From Glandiceps talaboti (lineage: Eukaryota > Hemichordata > Enteropneusta > Spengelidae): a stretch of 64,000 nt of DNA. The translations under genes and the position numbers were made by a program. A model generated the notes under the pieces. That model was not told where the DNA came from. It was given only the letters and a program-made list of their open reading frames with translations, and ran no database searches. This document shows positions 24,241 to 35,238 of the stretch, piece by piece; the first letter of the stretch is position 1; the number at the start of each line of letters is the position of its first letter. The DNA is taken from positions 1,302,001 through 1,366,000 of the forward strand of contig NC_135550.1 in assembly GCF_964340395.1 (NCBI RefSeq), read 5' to 3'.

Positions 24241-24836
24241 AATTTCAACTATCGACAAGATAAATGTCAAAACTGTACTTCCACAACCCAGAAATTAAAC
24301 TGTCATCAGTGGTCATATCGCATACCGTACGTCAAACTTTGAAATAGTGTAACAATTTCTAGGGGTACAGTGATGCCTTGATACTCATTACAATATTACA
24401 ATAATCATGTTAACAGACCTACTATTACAATATTGCAATGCATGGCTATGATATGTCACCTATATGATGACCGGAGTATGGTAGCAATATACATAGTATC
24501 CAAGATCAAAACAAACATGGCGGCGCCCAGTGAACTGTATATGCATGTTCTGTGGGCGAAGTACATGTACATATACTGTGTATCATGGAATGATCATTTG
24601 ACTGTCTGGGATAGTGAGAATTTTGATTCTCCAGCTTGGCAAAAGACTTTGAAAATAGTTTCGTTTTTCACATGTCGAAGTGTTCTGAATCATATGAATG
24701 GGTGGCTAGAGCACAGACAGAAATGTTAATCAATTGTGCTCATTTTCCAGGGGTTTCCACGGGTAGTTAGCATTTTTCCAGGGTTTTCCAGAGAGGGTTT
24801 GAAATTCCAGGGTTTTCAAGGACCGTGCGAATCCTG
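24240..24836 (+). mobile_element. 3' remnant of the hAT-like element (copy 2)
   Basis: Similar to the last 600 bp of 26316-27616. Shared words include ACTTCCACAACCC, GTGTAACAATTTCTA and GTTTGAAATTCCAGGGTTTT, and it ends in GACCGTGCGAATCCTG, a one-base variant of the terminal repeat. The 5' part is missing or diverged. Non-coding. Confidence 0.7.
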
Positions 24837-25205
24837 AATTTAGGTTACTTGACCTTGAACATATGGGTCATGGTCAAAAGTCATGGATTCATCAGAAAGC
24901 TCATCATAGACATATGGGTGTAGACATTCAAATGAGGTCTCTATCTATCAAACTCAGCGTTAGTGGGCAAATTAAAATTTTTGGAACAAATATGTCTGCG
25001 ATTCCACAATTACTTCAAAGGTCACAAAACAAAGTAAAGTGCATATGCTGACTAAAACATCTGACATTTGTGTAAGGTTTGACTGAAATTGGCCGATTAA
25101 TGTCTGAGATACAGGTGATAATGGTTGGACAGACGGACGCATGGATGGACGCACACGTACACAGGACCCAACGTAGTAGTCCCCTCTGGGCTTCACTTGG
25201 GAACT
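24837..25205 (+). repeat. Possible repeat fragment next to UBR7 exon f
   Basis: Non-coding sequence ending in GGACAGACGGACGCATGGATG and AGTAGTCCCCTCTGGGC, resembling the ends of family D-like repeats (GACGGACG, AGTCCCC). Only one copy is visible in this window, so the call is tentative. Confidence 0.35.
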
Positions 25206-25265
25206 ACAATGATCCAAACTGGCAGTTCAGAAATTATTGGGTGCAAACATTCAAACTGACCTTAC

Positions 25266-25634
25266 CTTACATTTGTCACAGACACACAACTTGGTTCTCC
25301 ATCCAAGAGCCCAAAAAGTTGCATGATTTTCAACTTTCACATCTCTTTTTTTCAACTCCTCAAGTTTGCATATGCATGTTGTATCATCAGAAGATTGCAC
25401 TGCTTCATTCTTTTTTACTGCACAGTTTGCTGGTGTTGTTTTGCTGTCCTCTCTGTCTCTTGCTTTGTTATGATTACTTTCATCTTTACTCTGCCCAGAA
25501 TTTTGTAAGCTGGCTAAACTTTTATTTTCTGTCTGTGGATGACCCTTTTCAAGTGTAATCTTCTGTGTCTTGTCACTGGTTTGATTGTCCCTTGGTGACT
25601 TTTCTTGATCATCATGTACCTCTGCTCTCTTTAC
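25266..25634 (-). CDS. UBR7: UBR7 exon f (acidic/Ser-rich linker and conserved core)
   Basis: A 123-codon exon, the longest recovered. The first 85 or so residues are a hydrophilic low-complexity linker (many Lys, Asp, Ser, Gln, Asn) of the kind that diverges between species. The last third reads KLEELKKRDVKVENHATFWA then LGWRTKLCVCDKCK, aligning with the conserved W..NWRSKLCTCxxC segment of UBR7. Acceptor TTTTGCAG. Two overlapping donors exist (GTAAGGTAAGG); the one after TGT AAG gives the spacing closest to the human protein and is used here. Confidence 0.93.
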
Positions 25635-26050
25635 CTGCAAAATCACATTATGTGATACACATGCATGATTGTGTGCTGCTACATATGGGGAATGTTTATG
25701 GCTTCAAGATATCACAAGAAATTGTCATCTTGATATTTCCAAGACAGTAACCATTAATCTATAACTTTACTGAAACTGTTTGTCAAGTGTGAACTGTAAC
25801 AGAAGTTTTTGACCAGTCAGAATAGATCATCTGTGAACAGTTTGTCCCAAGTTTTGTTACATGGGAAGTGACAGTTTTCCTCTGACTAAGTGGCATATGC
25901 CTTGGGACACATCTATTCTTAAAACAAAATCTTACCAATTCTAAAAACAATTATATTCACTTTAAAGAGCTGTAAGTAAAGTGCATTTGCTTCTGTCAAT
26001 CAGCCTTTTGTGATTGTGACCACAATGACACTTCCTTGCCAGGGGGAACA
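25635..26050. other. UBR7 intron e-f, first 400 bp
   Basis: No recognisable element or coding sequence before the family B copy that starts near 26055. Confidence 0.4.
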
Positions 26051-26054
26051 ATAG

Positions 26055-28405
26055 TAAAAAAAATAGTGCCAATGGTATTGTAGCACAACTGGACACTTTA
26101 AAAAAAATATTTAGCCACATGCTGATCCATGCTAGGTATAGGAGTTCATTTGCTGAATGTTTATCCAGTTGCCTATCAAGTCCTACTGTTACCTTTACCA
26201 TACACACAATCGTTTGGCTGTTGCTAAGGGCATGGTCTTGTTCCTAGGCATATTTGCATACAGTTTTTGAAGGTTTGTTCACTAGTCTATGAATCCCTGT
26301 TGTTATCTTTGCAATCAGGGTTCGTACACTTAAAGCAAAACAAAATTCCCTGACTTTCCAGGGGTTTTCCGTCAGTTTTCCAGGGGTATTCATATTGATT
26401 TTGGCCATTTTCCAGGGGTGTTGACACTAAAGTATATTTTTTGAATGACATCTAATTGTCTGATGTGGACGAGAAAAAAATTAACAACAGTTCCCATAAT
26501 ATGTCACAAAACATTTTAGACAATCGACACTATGCAAGATGTTGGTTTCAAAACCACGTTTGCATTCGTACGCGAAGATTAACGGAGAAACCTCTGTCAT
26601 ACCCCCAAAGTAGCAGTTTCGTCAAGCTGGTGCATTGATCGTGTAAGATTGAGTCGCAGCATTCGTCAGTCTAATTCAGACATATCCAGAAAAATAAATT
26701 AAAAACTAAAGTTTGCCCTCGTTATTGTATGGTTTGATGTTACTAGGTTTATAAGTCACCTAAAATAATTTTTCTTCTTCAAAATTTAGAATAAAAACGT
26801 CATTTACGTAACGAAATTTCGAGCTATGAATAACTGAATACATTCATCGCTTGCGTCTCGATGTTTATGTACGGATGCCACGAGTTGCGGAACATCGTGA
26901 TTTCTCAACTCAACTTGACCATTGACGAATGTTACTGTATCGACAACATAAAACAGTAGTTTATTCTTTTAGAACATGTAACACAAATACCTATTTATCG
27001 ACGACATAAAAGTCACAACCGTACTTCCACAACCCGGAAATTCAACTGCACTTCACGAGGCCCTAGCCCTAGTATTGCCATGCCTGAGCTTGTAGTATGT
27101 CGACTCGTGCGCCGAACTTGTAACAATTTCTAATCGTGGTTGATGATGCTTTGATACTCGCTACAATGTTACGATAATCTTGTTAGCAGACCTACTGTTA
27201 CCCCCGGCTGGCACTGTTAAGGCAATATCATGTCCCTGAAATGACGACTGGGAGATGGAGTAGCAATATACGTAAGATCGAAACAAACACTGCGGCGCCC
27301 CCCATTCAACTACGCATAGGCAAGGTCTGTGGGGCAAAGTGTCTCGTGTACCGATCGTTTGACTGTCTGGGTTTAATCGGCGTGAATTTTGATTCACCAC
27401 CGTGGCGAAAGACTTTGAAAATATTTTCGCCATTTCACATTTACGAGATTCAGAACCCTATGAATGGGTGGCACGAGCAAACATAACGATTGTCAATATT
27501 AATCGATCGATTGATCATGATTATTTTTCAGGGTTTTCCAGGGGTAGGGCGCATTTTCCAGGGTTTTCCAGGGAGGGTTTGAAATTCCAGGGTTTTCCAG
27601 GACCGTGCGAACCCTGGCAATATACACCATTGTTTGGCTGTTGCTATGGGTGTGATCATGTTGCTTGGGATATTTGCATACATTTTTAAAATGTTTACTT
27701 ACTTGCATACCAGATGATGTTATTTTAGCCAAATATACTGCCATTTGGTTGTTGCTAAGGGCATGGTCATGACTGCTAGGGCCAATTATGTCAAATATTT
27801 TGAAGAAAATCTGCAGAATAACACTTTTAGAAACATCTCACCTAGTTTCAGTCTCACTGAGTACTTTTTGAGATATAAATTTATCACCAAAATTCAAATT
27901 TGTATGCCTAATGTGCATGTTACTGATGAGATCATTTTATTTTTAATATTTCTTCATCTATACACCCACAGATGCATCCCTGTTAAATTTCAGCCCAATC
28001 TGCTGAGTAGTTTTGGAATTATAGGTTTTTGACCAAAAAGACACATTTTTTAGCCCTGATTTGCATATCAATGATGGCATCATCATGTCACAAACAATTC
28101 TTAATCTAAACACCCTTAAAAATGTTCCCACCAAATTCAGACCGATCTGCCCAGTAGTTTTTGAGTTTAAGTTTTTTTGACCAAAAATCACATTTTTTTA
28201 AACCCAAATCACACACCAGCGGTAAGATCATTCTGTTTTGAACAATTTCCCAACTAGACACCAAAGGCAAAAACCCACCAAATATCATGGCAATCGGTCT
28301 GGCGGTTTTTTACTTTAAGTTGTTTACACACACACACACACATACACACACATTTTGCCATGCCTATAGCACTACTGAACCTTATCAGTTCAGTTGTGCT
28401 AAAAT
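26055..28405 (+). mobile_element. Family B element interrupted by the hAT-like element
   Basis: Head (TAGTGCCAATGGTATTGTAG, about 26060) and about 250 bp of monomers precede the insertion at 26316. Family B resumes at 27622 with further monomers, the unique half, the CA microsatellite (28325-28350) and the tail TTATCAGTTCAGTTGTGCTAAAA. Non-coding. Confidence 0.8.
26316..27616 (+). mobile_element. hAT-like non-autonomous DNA element, 1301 bp, 5-bp TSD
   Basis: Starts CAGGGTTCGTACACTT and ends GACCGTGCGAACCCTG, giving short imperfect terminal inverted repeats of the CAGGG type common in hAT elements. It is flanked by GCAAT on both sides (26311-26315 and 27617-27621). Near both ends are several copies of TTTTCCAGGGGT or TTTTCCAGGGTT. 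No transposase frame was seen. Related partial copies lie at 24240-24836 and 61935-62335. The superfamily is inferred from the termini; hAT elements usually make 8-bp duplications, so the 5-bp one leaves the class open. Confidence 0.75.
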
Positions 28406-28440
28406 CAAAACAACCGCCCCAGCAGTTTTTGAGTGTAAGT

Positions 28441-28480
<40 letters not shown>

Positions 28481-28890
28481 GACAGGCAGCCAGATGTGCT
28501 AAAAATAGAGCCAATGGTATTGTAGCACAACTGTATTTGGCTATGGGTGTGGTCTTGTTGCTAGGCATATTTATATATATTGTTTGAATGTTTATATGCT
28601 TGCCTATTAATCGCTGTTATTATTTTTCACACTATACATGTACATCATCATTTGACTGTTGCTATGGGTATTGTAATGATGTGATGATCCCATCAGTGAT
28701 ATGCAACTTAGGGCTAAAATGTGTATTTTGGTCAAAAATCTATAATTCCAAAACTACTGAGCAAATTGGGCTGAAACTTAATGGAGATGCCTATGGAGAT
28801 ATGTACATGAAGGTGTATTCACAACACGAGATAATCAGTACGATAAAGAACAATCCGAGTCCTGCCCTGTTCTTCAGGTTTGGTGGGTGA
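28406..28890. repeat. Family B fragments in tandem and inverted order
   Basis: A second CA microsatellite at 28443-28474 with a GACAGACAGG tail is followed directly by a new family B head (GAGCCAATGGTATTGTAGCA, about 28510). At 28680-28800 a piece of the family B unique half appears in the opposite orientation (CCAAAACTACTGAGCAAATT). The order tail-then-head shows two units joined head to tail. Confidence 0.7.
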
Positions 28891-29289
28891 TATTTAATAA
28901 ATAGTTGCTGTGTAATGAAGCTCATATTTGTCATGTACATGTATGTTACTGATTGCTCAATGACATATAAATTTGAACAGACGACAGTCAGAAAAACATG
29001 TTTAGCTCTTCAATGGCAGACAAACAAATTGAATTCACACATCCTAACCCCTTAGTGATGGTGATTTCAATGCAAAACACTACACATATTCTGTGATTAT
29101 CTATTGTATGGAGCACTCATTTGTCCCTGAAAAACGCAGCAAGGGGTAGTTACTCGACACCAACTCAACATAGTGTCTAGTAAAACTACAGAAGTCATCA
29201 ACACCGTTGTTGATTGGTGTTGTATACAGATCCCCAAACAATGATGTAACAAACAATGAACAACTTCTACAGATCTTGAAAGAGGTAGC

Positions 29290-29575
29290 TACTAAACGTT
29301 GTCAATAAAGAAATGGCAGAACTATTGAATAAATTCTTCTCGTCAGTATTTACAACTGAAGATAATTCAGAACCAGGAGATCCAGTGACTTTTACATTTG
29401 ATGTACAAAAACAAATAAACTGAAAACTGTCAGCATTACACAAGACATGGTAGAGTCAAAAATTAAATCCTTGGATTTAATTAAAGCACCAGGTCCAGAT
29501 GGCATTACAACGAGAGTGTTAGTAGAATGCTGTTCTCAAGTTGTATATCCAATGACAATAGACCATATTCTTAAA
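29290..29575 (+). pseudogene. LINE ORF2 fragment (start of RT)
   Basis: Reads EMAELLNKFFSSVFTTED (about 29312-29365) and, after a frame change, VESKIKSLDLIKAPGPDGIT (about 29450-29510). The KAPGPDGI motif marks the beginning of the RT domain of jockey/CR1-group LINEs. It may be the 5' part of the same LINE whose RT core lies at 32426-33003; about 120-130 codons between them are absent. Confidence 0.75.
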
Positions 29576-29657
29576 AGCGGCCGAGATCTCACACAATGCG
29601 AGAGTTGCGCGTGATCTACTGCTTGGGGGGCATACACTTTGCATTAGTTTATCAACA

Positions 29658-29866
29658 ATGGGCGATAGTATAGTGTCTGATGAACGATCAAAACCCAGCG
29701 TAACATTTAAAACTCTCAAAAGATGGAAGGCATCAGAACTCAAGAGCTAGTAAAAGACCATGGCCTGCCAACATCTGGAAGAAAAGATGATTTGATTGAG
29801 CGAATTTGCCTGCATGACGGCATAAGGGGCTGTACCAAACGTAATTCCTTCATTTTGGGAGGAGGG
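29658..29866 (+). pseudogene. Orphan SAP-domain exon, frameshifted
   Basis: Starts MGDSIVSDERSKPSVTFKTL and RWKASELK in one frame, then ELVKDHGLPTSGRKDDLIER in another, a SAP (DNA-binding) motif interrupted by a one-base shift near 29730. A consensus donor GTAAGA follows at 29867. The layout (short N-terminal SAP exon, then an intron) resembles the first exon of the multicopy SAP/SWIM/YqaJ genes of invertebrates, one of which lies at 53625-55700. No downstream exon was recognised, so it is probably a fragment. Confidence 0.6.
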
Positions 29867-31670
29867 GTAAGAATTTATTTCGTTTTGCGTGCATCAAAAT
29901 CGCTATAAGGGTTTTAATTCTTACTAAAGTGAAATCAAAAGAAGCAACGCTATTTTTTTGGCCTAGAAAATATGACAGTCAGAAACTTTGCCAACATACA
30001 CGGAGAGAGAGATGCATGTTGTTCTAAAATAACCACATGGCCAAGTAACCCACCTGGCCAGGGAGTGATGTACAATAAATCAGTGGGGTTTTTTTAAGGC
30101 TGGTAAGCCGGTAAATGTTACCGGGGTTCCCCAATCAATTTACTGGAGTTCTCCACGGGTGTGGCCATGAAACATACATGTAGGTAAACTTTGAAAATGG
30201 TGTTTTAACTAATAAAAAGCAAGTTAACTCCATAAAATACCTCCTTCAGCATGATAATTTTTTTGGAAAAACCATGCATAGTCCGATTGTATGTTTGGCT
30301 TTCCACCATAGTACTGCGAGTCGATTGTTTCTATTTTGATACCTAATGTACCCCTGTCGCAATGAACGTAAAAAGAGGCAACACTAATGTTGCAATTTTC
30401 GTTGTCATTGTTGTGTCTACCTGGAACATTATGCCACAGGTCCATATGGAAACAGCACAGTACACTCAACACGTCAAAAAACTCACTGTCACACATGTCT
30501 AGCCATAGTTCTCTTCAACATGTTCAGATTTTTTTCAGAAAAAATTGTTGGAGATGATACGGCACGGCACCATGGTAGGGCTTCAGTGAGCACGGGTCGT
30601 TTTTTTTTAAGAAAATGAAACTGCTTTGTGTCACTGTGTGGATGGTAATGAAAGTCAAAAGAAAATGAAATAAAGCAACTATATATTTTCAAGTAGGACA
30701 GTTATCTGACAAAACTTTCTGCTTTATACAGACGACTTCGCTAAGATTTTGAAAGGTCCAAGATTGTACTGTGATGACACTTGCAATGTCTGAACTATTA
30801 AACTAAAGGGAAGAGACAGAGGGGGAACTTAGTGTTCAATACTGAAGTAGCCATGGAAAATCTTACTTTCGTATTTTATCTTAAAAGAAGCAAATCATAG
30901 ACATAACACCTTTGAAAACCATAGATATTGATTTTGGAGCACATGTACTGTGCATGACCTTACGTCACCCATACTTATCAACATGTACACTAGCATCACA
31001 TTCTTTCACTGTCAAAACAACAACAACTACTACTACTACTAATAGTACTACTACTAGTACAACTACTACTATTATGTAGACAGGTGGTAGCAGAGCTCTT
31101 CAAGGAAATCAATTATGTGATTCATTTTTTGACGCGATTTCAAACCATGAATACATGTTCAACATTTGAAATTACGTTACTTTGGAATTTAGAGTTTAGG
31201 GTGAAATTCAAGCATTCATTTTTTGAAACGCAATCAAAATCAAATCACTAACAACGTTTCACGTTTCAACATTTACTGGAAAGTTAGGGGGCACCTTTTA
31301 CTTGTACCAGCTGAAGTTTCTTTTAAGTTTGCAGTTTGGCACCGTGTTTAAATAATATGAAAGCAAAGATCAAAGGAAAGCAAAAACAACAAGTAACAGA
31401 TACCGTCCGAATATGAACATATCCTGTTGGACGTCGTAAATGTACACATAAATTTAATTTGTAATCCATGTCTGGAGCGGGACCTTATTTCAGGCGCATA
31501 TTGACTGACTGACACCATCTATCCATCCATAGAGTGACAGTTTTTTGTAATTAGATAAGATTATTTTTAGATATTGGGTTATTGTCAGCCAATATTCAAC
31601 CGATCACATAAGAAAAACACTGTTCCAGACGATTGGAAACAATACACGTATGTCTAATTTTCAAAAATAT
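29867..31670. other. Stretch without a recognisable gene
   Basis: Holds an ACT-type trinucleotide microsatellite at about 31022-31077. ORFs are short and lack motifs. Confidence 0.45.
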
Positions 31671-31671
31671 C

Positions 31672-32425
31672 GCCAATGGCATTGAAGCACAACTGTACAC
31701 TTTTTTAAAATGTTTATCCATATGCTAGTCCATGCTAACAATAGGTGTTCATTTGTTGAATGACTATCCAGTTGCCTATCCAACCATGTTGCTATCTTTA
31801 CGATATATGCTATCATTTGGCTGTTGCTATGGGCATGGTCATGTTGTTAGATATATTTGCATACATTTTTGTGTTTTTGTTCACTTGTGTATGAATTCCT
31901 GATATTATCTTTGCAATATATGTGATCACTTGGCTGTTGCTATGGGCGTGGTCTTGTTGCTAGGCATATTTACATACATTTTTTGAATATTTATTCAATT
32001 GTCTATTAATCCCTGTTGTTATCTTTGTAAAATACACGACCGTTTGGCTGTTGCTATGGGCGTGGTCTTGTTGCTAGGCAAATTTACATACATTTTTTGA
32101 ATGTTTATTCAATTGTCTATTAATCCCTGTTGTTATCCTCACAATATGTGTGATTATTTGGCTGTTGCTATTGGCGTGGTCTTGTTGCTAGGCAAATTTA
32201 CATACATTTTTTGAATGTTTATTCAATTGTCTATTAATCCCTGTTGTTATCTTTGTAAAATACACGACCGTTTGGCTGTTGCTATGGGCGTGGTCATGGT
32301 TGCTAGAGTATTTGCATACATTTTTTGAATGTTTACTCATTTGCCTACCAGATGATGTTGTCATTTGTCATACTGCCATTTGGTTGTTGCTAAGAGCATG
32401 GTCATGGTTGCTGGGGCGAATTTTG
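31672..32425 (+). mobile_element. Family B element, 5' half
   Basis: Head phrase CGCCAATGGCATTGAAGCAC followed by about five of the 110-bp monomers. The unit with GGCAAATTTACATACATTTT is repeated almost exactly. It stops at GTTGCTGGGGCGAATTTT, where LINE coding sequence begins. A family B tail resumes near 34140, so the LINE sequence separates the two halves of one copy. Confidence 0.75.
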
Positions 32426-33810
32426 GACTGGATATCAGAGTGGCTTGCCAATAGACAGCAACGTGTGGTGATACATGGGAAAAGTTCAACTTGAAAACCA
32501 GTAACCAGTGGAGTGCCGCAAGGATCTGTTCTTGGGCCTGTACTGTTTCTTATCTATATTAATGACATTGACACCAACATATCATCTCATATCAAGAAGT
32601 TTGCGGATGACACGAAAGTTTACAGAAAAATTGATAATACAGATGATTACCAAGTACATGTACTACAACAGGACGTCAATAAGCTCAGTGACTGGTCAGA
32701 TAAATGGCTAATGCAGTTTAATATAGACAAATGTAAGGTTTTGCATGCAGGTACACACAACCCCAACTATGAATACCGTATGAATGAATCTACACTTGCA
32801 GAAGTTGAAGAAGAAGAAAATGACATTGGTGTCATTATACATAGTAGTTTTAAACAAAGTAAACAGTGTTCTGAAGCTGTTCTAAAGGCAACCAGGATCA
32901 TAGGAATGATTAAGAGAAGCTTCACACTTGTCTTGCCTTGTCTGTTACTGTACAAAACACCAGATGTGGTTATACACGTACAGTTCGTCATGCATCGCAG
33001 TTAAAATTCCTTATTTAGTTTCAAGGTTTATCAGTGATTTAAAATTTGCCACATCTTTTGCTGCTTTTGTACATGGTGGTAATGAGTTCCATAAAGGTAT
33101 AGTCCGTGGATAGAGTGAGTAACATCTTTTGCTGCTTTTGTACTTGGTGGTAATGAGTACATAAAGGTATAGTCTGTAGAGTGAGTAACGATAACAGTCT
33201 TTATTGGAGTGAATGGTGTTGTAGTTAAGCTTGTGTGTTGGACGAGTGGTATGTTTCATATGGTTTTCCTGGCGGAGGTGTTTTATGTTTGTAGGAGTGA
33301 TTCCATGCATTTCTTTGAAGATTGTATTGAGTCTTCTCACCAAGGATGTGATTTTACACCTATACAAACAATTTATGAGACCACATATAGAATTTGCATC
33401 TCAGGCCTGGGCTCCATGGCTGAAGAAAGACATTGCTTCCCTTGAGAAAGTTCAACGACGTGTTACTAAGTTAGTAACAGAATGTCGAGGTAAAACGTAC
33501 AATGAAAGAATTGATATGCTTGGTCTTACAACACTGGAAACCTGTCGCATCAGAGGGGACATGATTAAGGTCTGAATAACATTGTCAACTGCGCAGTTAC
33601 CATGACAAGGAGTATGTACACTGCAACTCAAGGTCACAACTATAAACTTCAGAAGCCACCTGCAAAACAAGATATTCTTAAATATTCATTCCCTGTTCGC
33701 ATCATAAATGGATGGAATGCTTTGCCGAGCCATGTAACCATGTAAAAGGACATGAATGACTTCAAGAACAACATTGATCAGCATTTTTGCATGACTAACA
33801 GGAACTGAGG
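32426..33810 (+). pseudogene. LINE RT core and C-terminal region, interrupted
   Basis: The first part reads DWISEWLANRQQRVVIHG, then [19 protein letters not shown] and [15 protein letters not shown] motifs including the catalytic FADD (about 32610). After an antisense insertion (about 32925-33310) the frame resumes with LYKQFMRPHIEFASQAW, KVQRRVTKLVTECRGKTYNE and the C-terminal FPVRIINGWNALPSHV (about 33688-33740). Stop codons at 32493 and elsewhere inactivate it. Motifs fit jockey/CR1-group LINEs. Confidence 0.82.
32925..33330 (-). pseudogene. Antisense 3' end of a second LINE, with internal duplication
   Basis: On the minus strand the sequence encodes MHGITPTNIKHL and, further on, LYPRTIPLWNSLPPCTKAAK, a typical LINE ORF2 C terminus (PRTIxLWNxLP). 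It breaks the plus-strand LINE between its KRSFT and LYKQ motifs. Within it, about 65 bp containing CATCTTTTGCTGCTTTTGTA are duplicated in tandem (33050-33115 and 33121-33185). Boundaries are approximate. Confidence 0.7.
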
Positions 33811-34139
33811 GACTTTATTTTCTGCGGATACTTGTCCCTAAATGAACTGAACTGAAATGAACTGTTTTTCCAATACATGTGTTTTTGACACAGGATTACA
33901 AATCATTTTATAGGGATTTTTGAAGGCTTTAGATGCAAAGTTTCTTCAGTTTGAGCACTGTTGACATAAGAGATTTGTTTGGCCATGAATGGGTAAATGA
34001 CAGATAATTGTTATGCATATTATCCTAAGGTTGTTATATCCTCTGAGTATACATGTATATGGAATTGATCTCATTCAAAGATAAGACAGGTGGGAACATC
34101 ATTTTTTTACCAGAGTGGTTTTCTTGAAAACTACAAATA

Positions 34140-34775
34140 TGTAAGCAAATATGCCTAGCAACAATTCTTAAACTAGGCACCCCTAAGAACACTCCCACCA
34201 AATATCAGCTGAATCTGCTCAGTAGTTTTAGAATGATAGATTTTTTTTACCAAAAAGACATGTTTTAGTCCTAACTTGCACATGACAAATGAGATCATCA
34301 TGTCAAGAATACTTCTTAATCTAAACACCATAAGAACATTCCCACTGAATCTCAGCCCCCCCCCCCCCCCATCTGCTCAGTAATTTTGGAATTATTGAGT
34401 TTTGACCAAAAAGACATATTCATATTTTTAGGCCTAATTTGCATAACACTAATGGCATCATCACATCATGAACAATTCTTAAACTAAACACCCCCATGAG
34501 TTGTTCTGCCAAAATGCTGACCAATCTGCCAAGGAGTTTTGGAGTTTAAAGTCTTTTCACCAAAATCACAAAATGCACATCTGTGATGTGATCATTTTCA
34601 TTTGAACAACTTTCCATCTACATGCCCTAATTAATGTCCCCACCAAATACCAAGACAATCGATAAAGTTATTTTTGTCGTTTACATACACACATACATCC
34701 ACACCCCATACACACACACAGACATTTAACCGTGCCTATAGCACACTGAACCTCAGTTTAGTTGTGCTAAAATAT
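34140..34775 (+). mobile_element. Family B 3' half
   Basis: Unique half and tail of family B, including a C12-13 run near 34358-34370, a degenerate CA tract at 34685-34720 and the tail CTCAGTTTAGTTGTGCTAAAA. It ends only a few bases before the donor of UBR7 exon e (34782). Confidence 0.75.
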
Positions 34776-34782
34776 GTTTTAC

Positions 34783-35001
34783 CTCTTGTGTACCACTTGA
34801 GGTGGCCTGATTCTCTGAACAGCATTTCACAGGTGAATGTGTTTGACCCTGTATGTTAACTGGAGCTGTGTTGTCTTCTTTTTCTATCTTGGTTTCAATG
34901 GGATGAATGGAGTATGCCCACAGAAAGTCACAACAAATCATACAGGCTCCACAAATCATTTCTTGGTAGTCAAAATTGACTGGTGGTGCAATTCCAAGAT
35001 G
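34783..35001 (-). CDS. UBR7: UBR7 exon e (end of PHD finger and linker)
   Basis: A 73-codon exon. It starts HLGIAPPVNFDYQEMICGAC and continues MICCDFLWAY, which matches the end of the UBR7 PHD finger (last Cys pair CGAC, then the FLWAY motif). The remaining 40 residues are a polar linker rich in Glu, Asn and Ser. The acceptor is TACTCAG and the donor GTAAAA; both ends are in phase 0. A LINE in the same orientation ends only about 130 bp upstream of the acceptor, so the polypyrimidine tract and branch region sit in a very short unique stretch. Confidence 0.95.
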
Positions 35002-35150
35002 CTGAGTACAAAGAACAGAGAAAAGAAATACAAAATAAGACAATGACTGTAATTATCAAGACTGTAAGATAAATCACTACAGTCCTCACCAGCCTGCTCA
35101 TAAGAGGTTGACCAATGTGTGAGGGCACCCCTATCACATATATATAATGG

Positions 35151-35156
35151 TTTATT
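35151..35156 (-). promoter_or_regulatory. Sense-oriented AATAAA inside UBR7 intron d-e
   Basis: The LINE 3' region contains AAGCAATAAACC on the strand from which UBR7 is transcribed, about 150 bp upstream of the acceptor of exon e. It is the LINE's own likely polyadenylation signal. Confidence 0.55.
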
Positions 35157-35238
35157 GCTTCTTAAGGCCTCCAGCCCATATCGCAAAAAATTTACAGTAC
35201 TAGATTACAAAATCTGACGGAAGTGTACAGAAAACAAA

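Noticed and set aside
25079-25558. 159-codon plus-strand ORF
   Set aside because: It is antisense to UBR7 exon f and shows no domain.
34685-34720. CA-rich tracts as independent microsatellite loci
   Set aside because: Their fixed position near family B tails shows they are part of that element.
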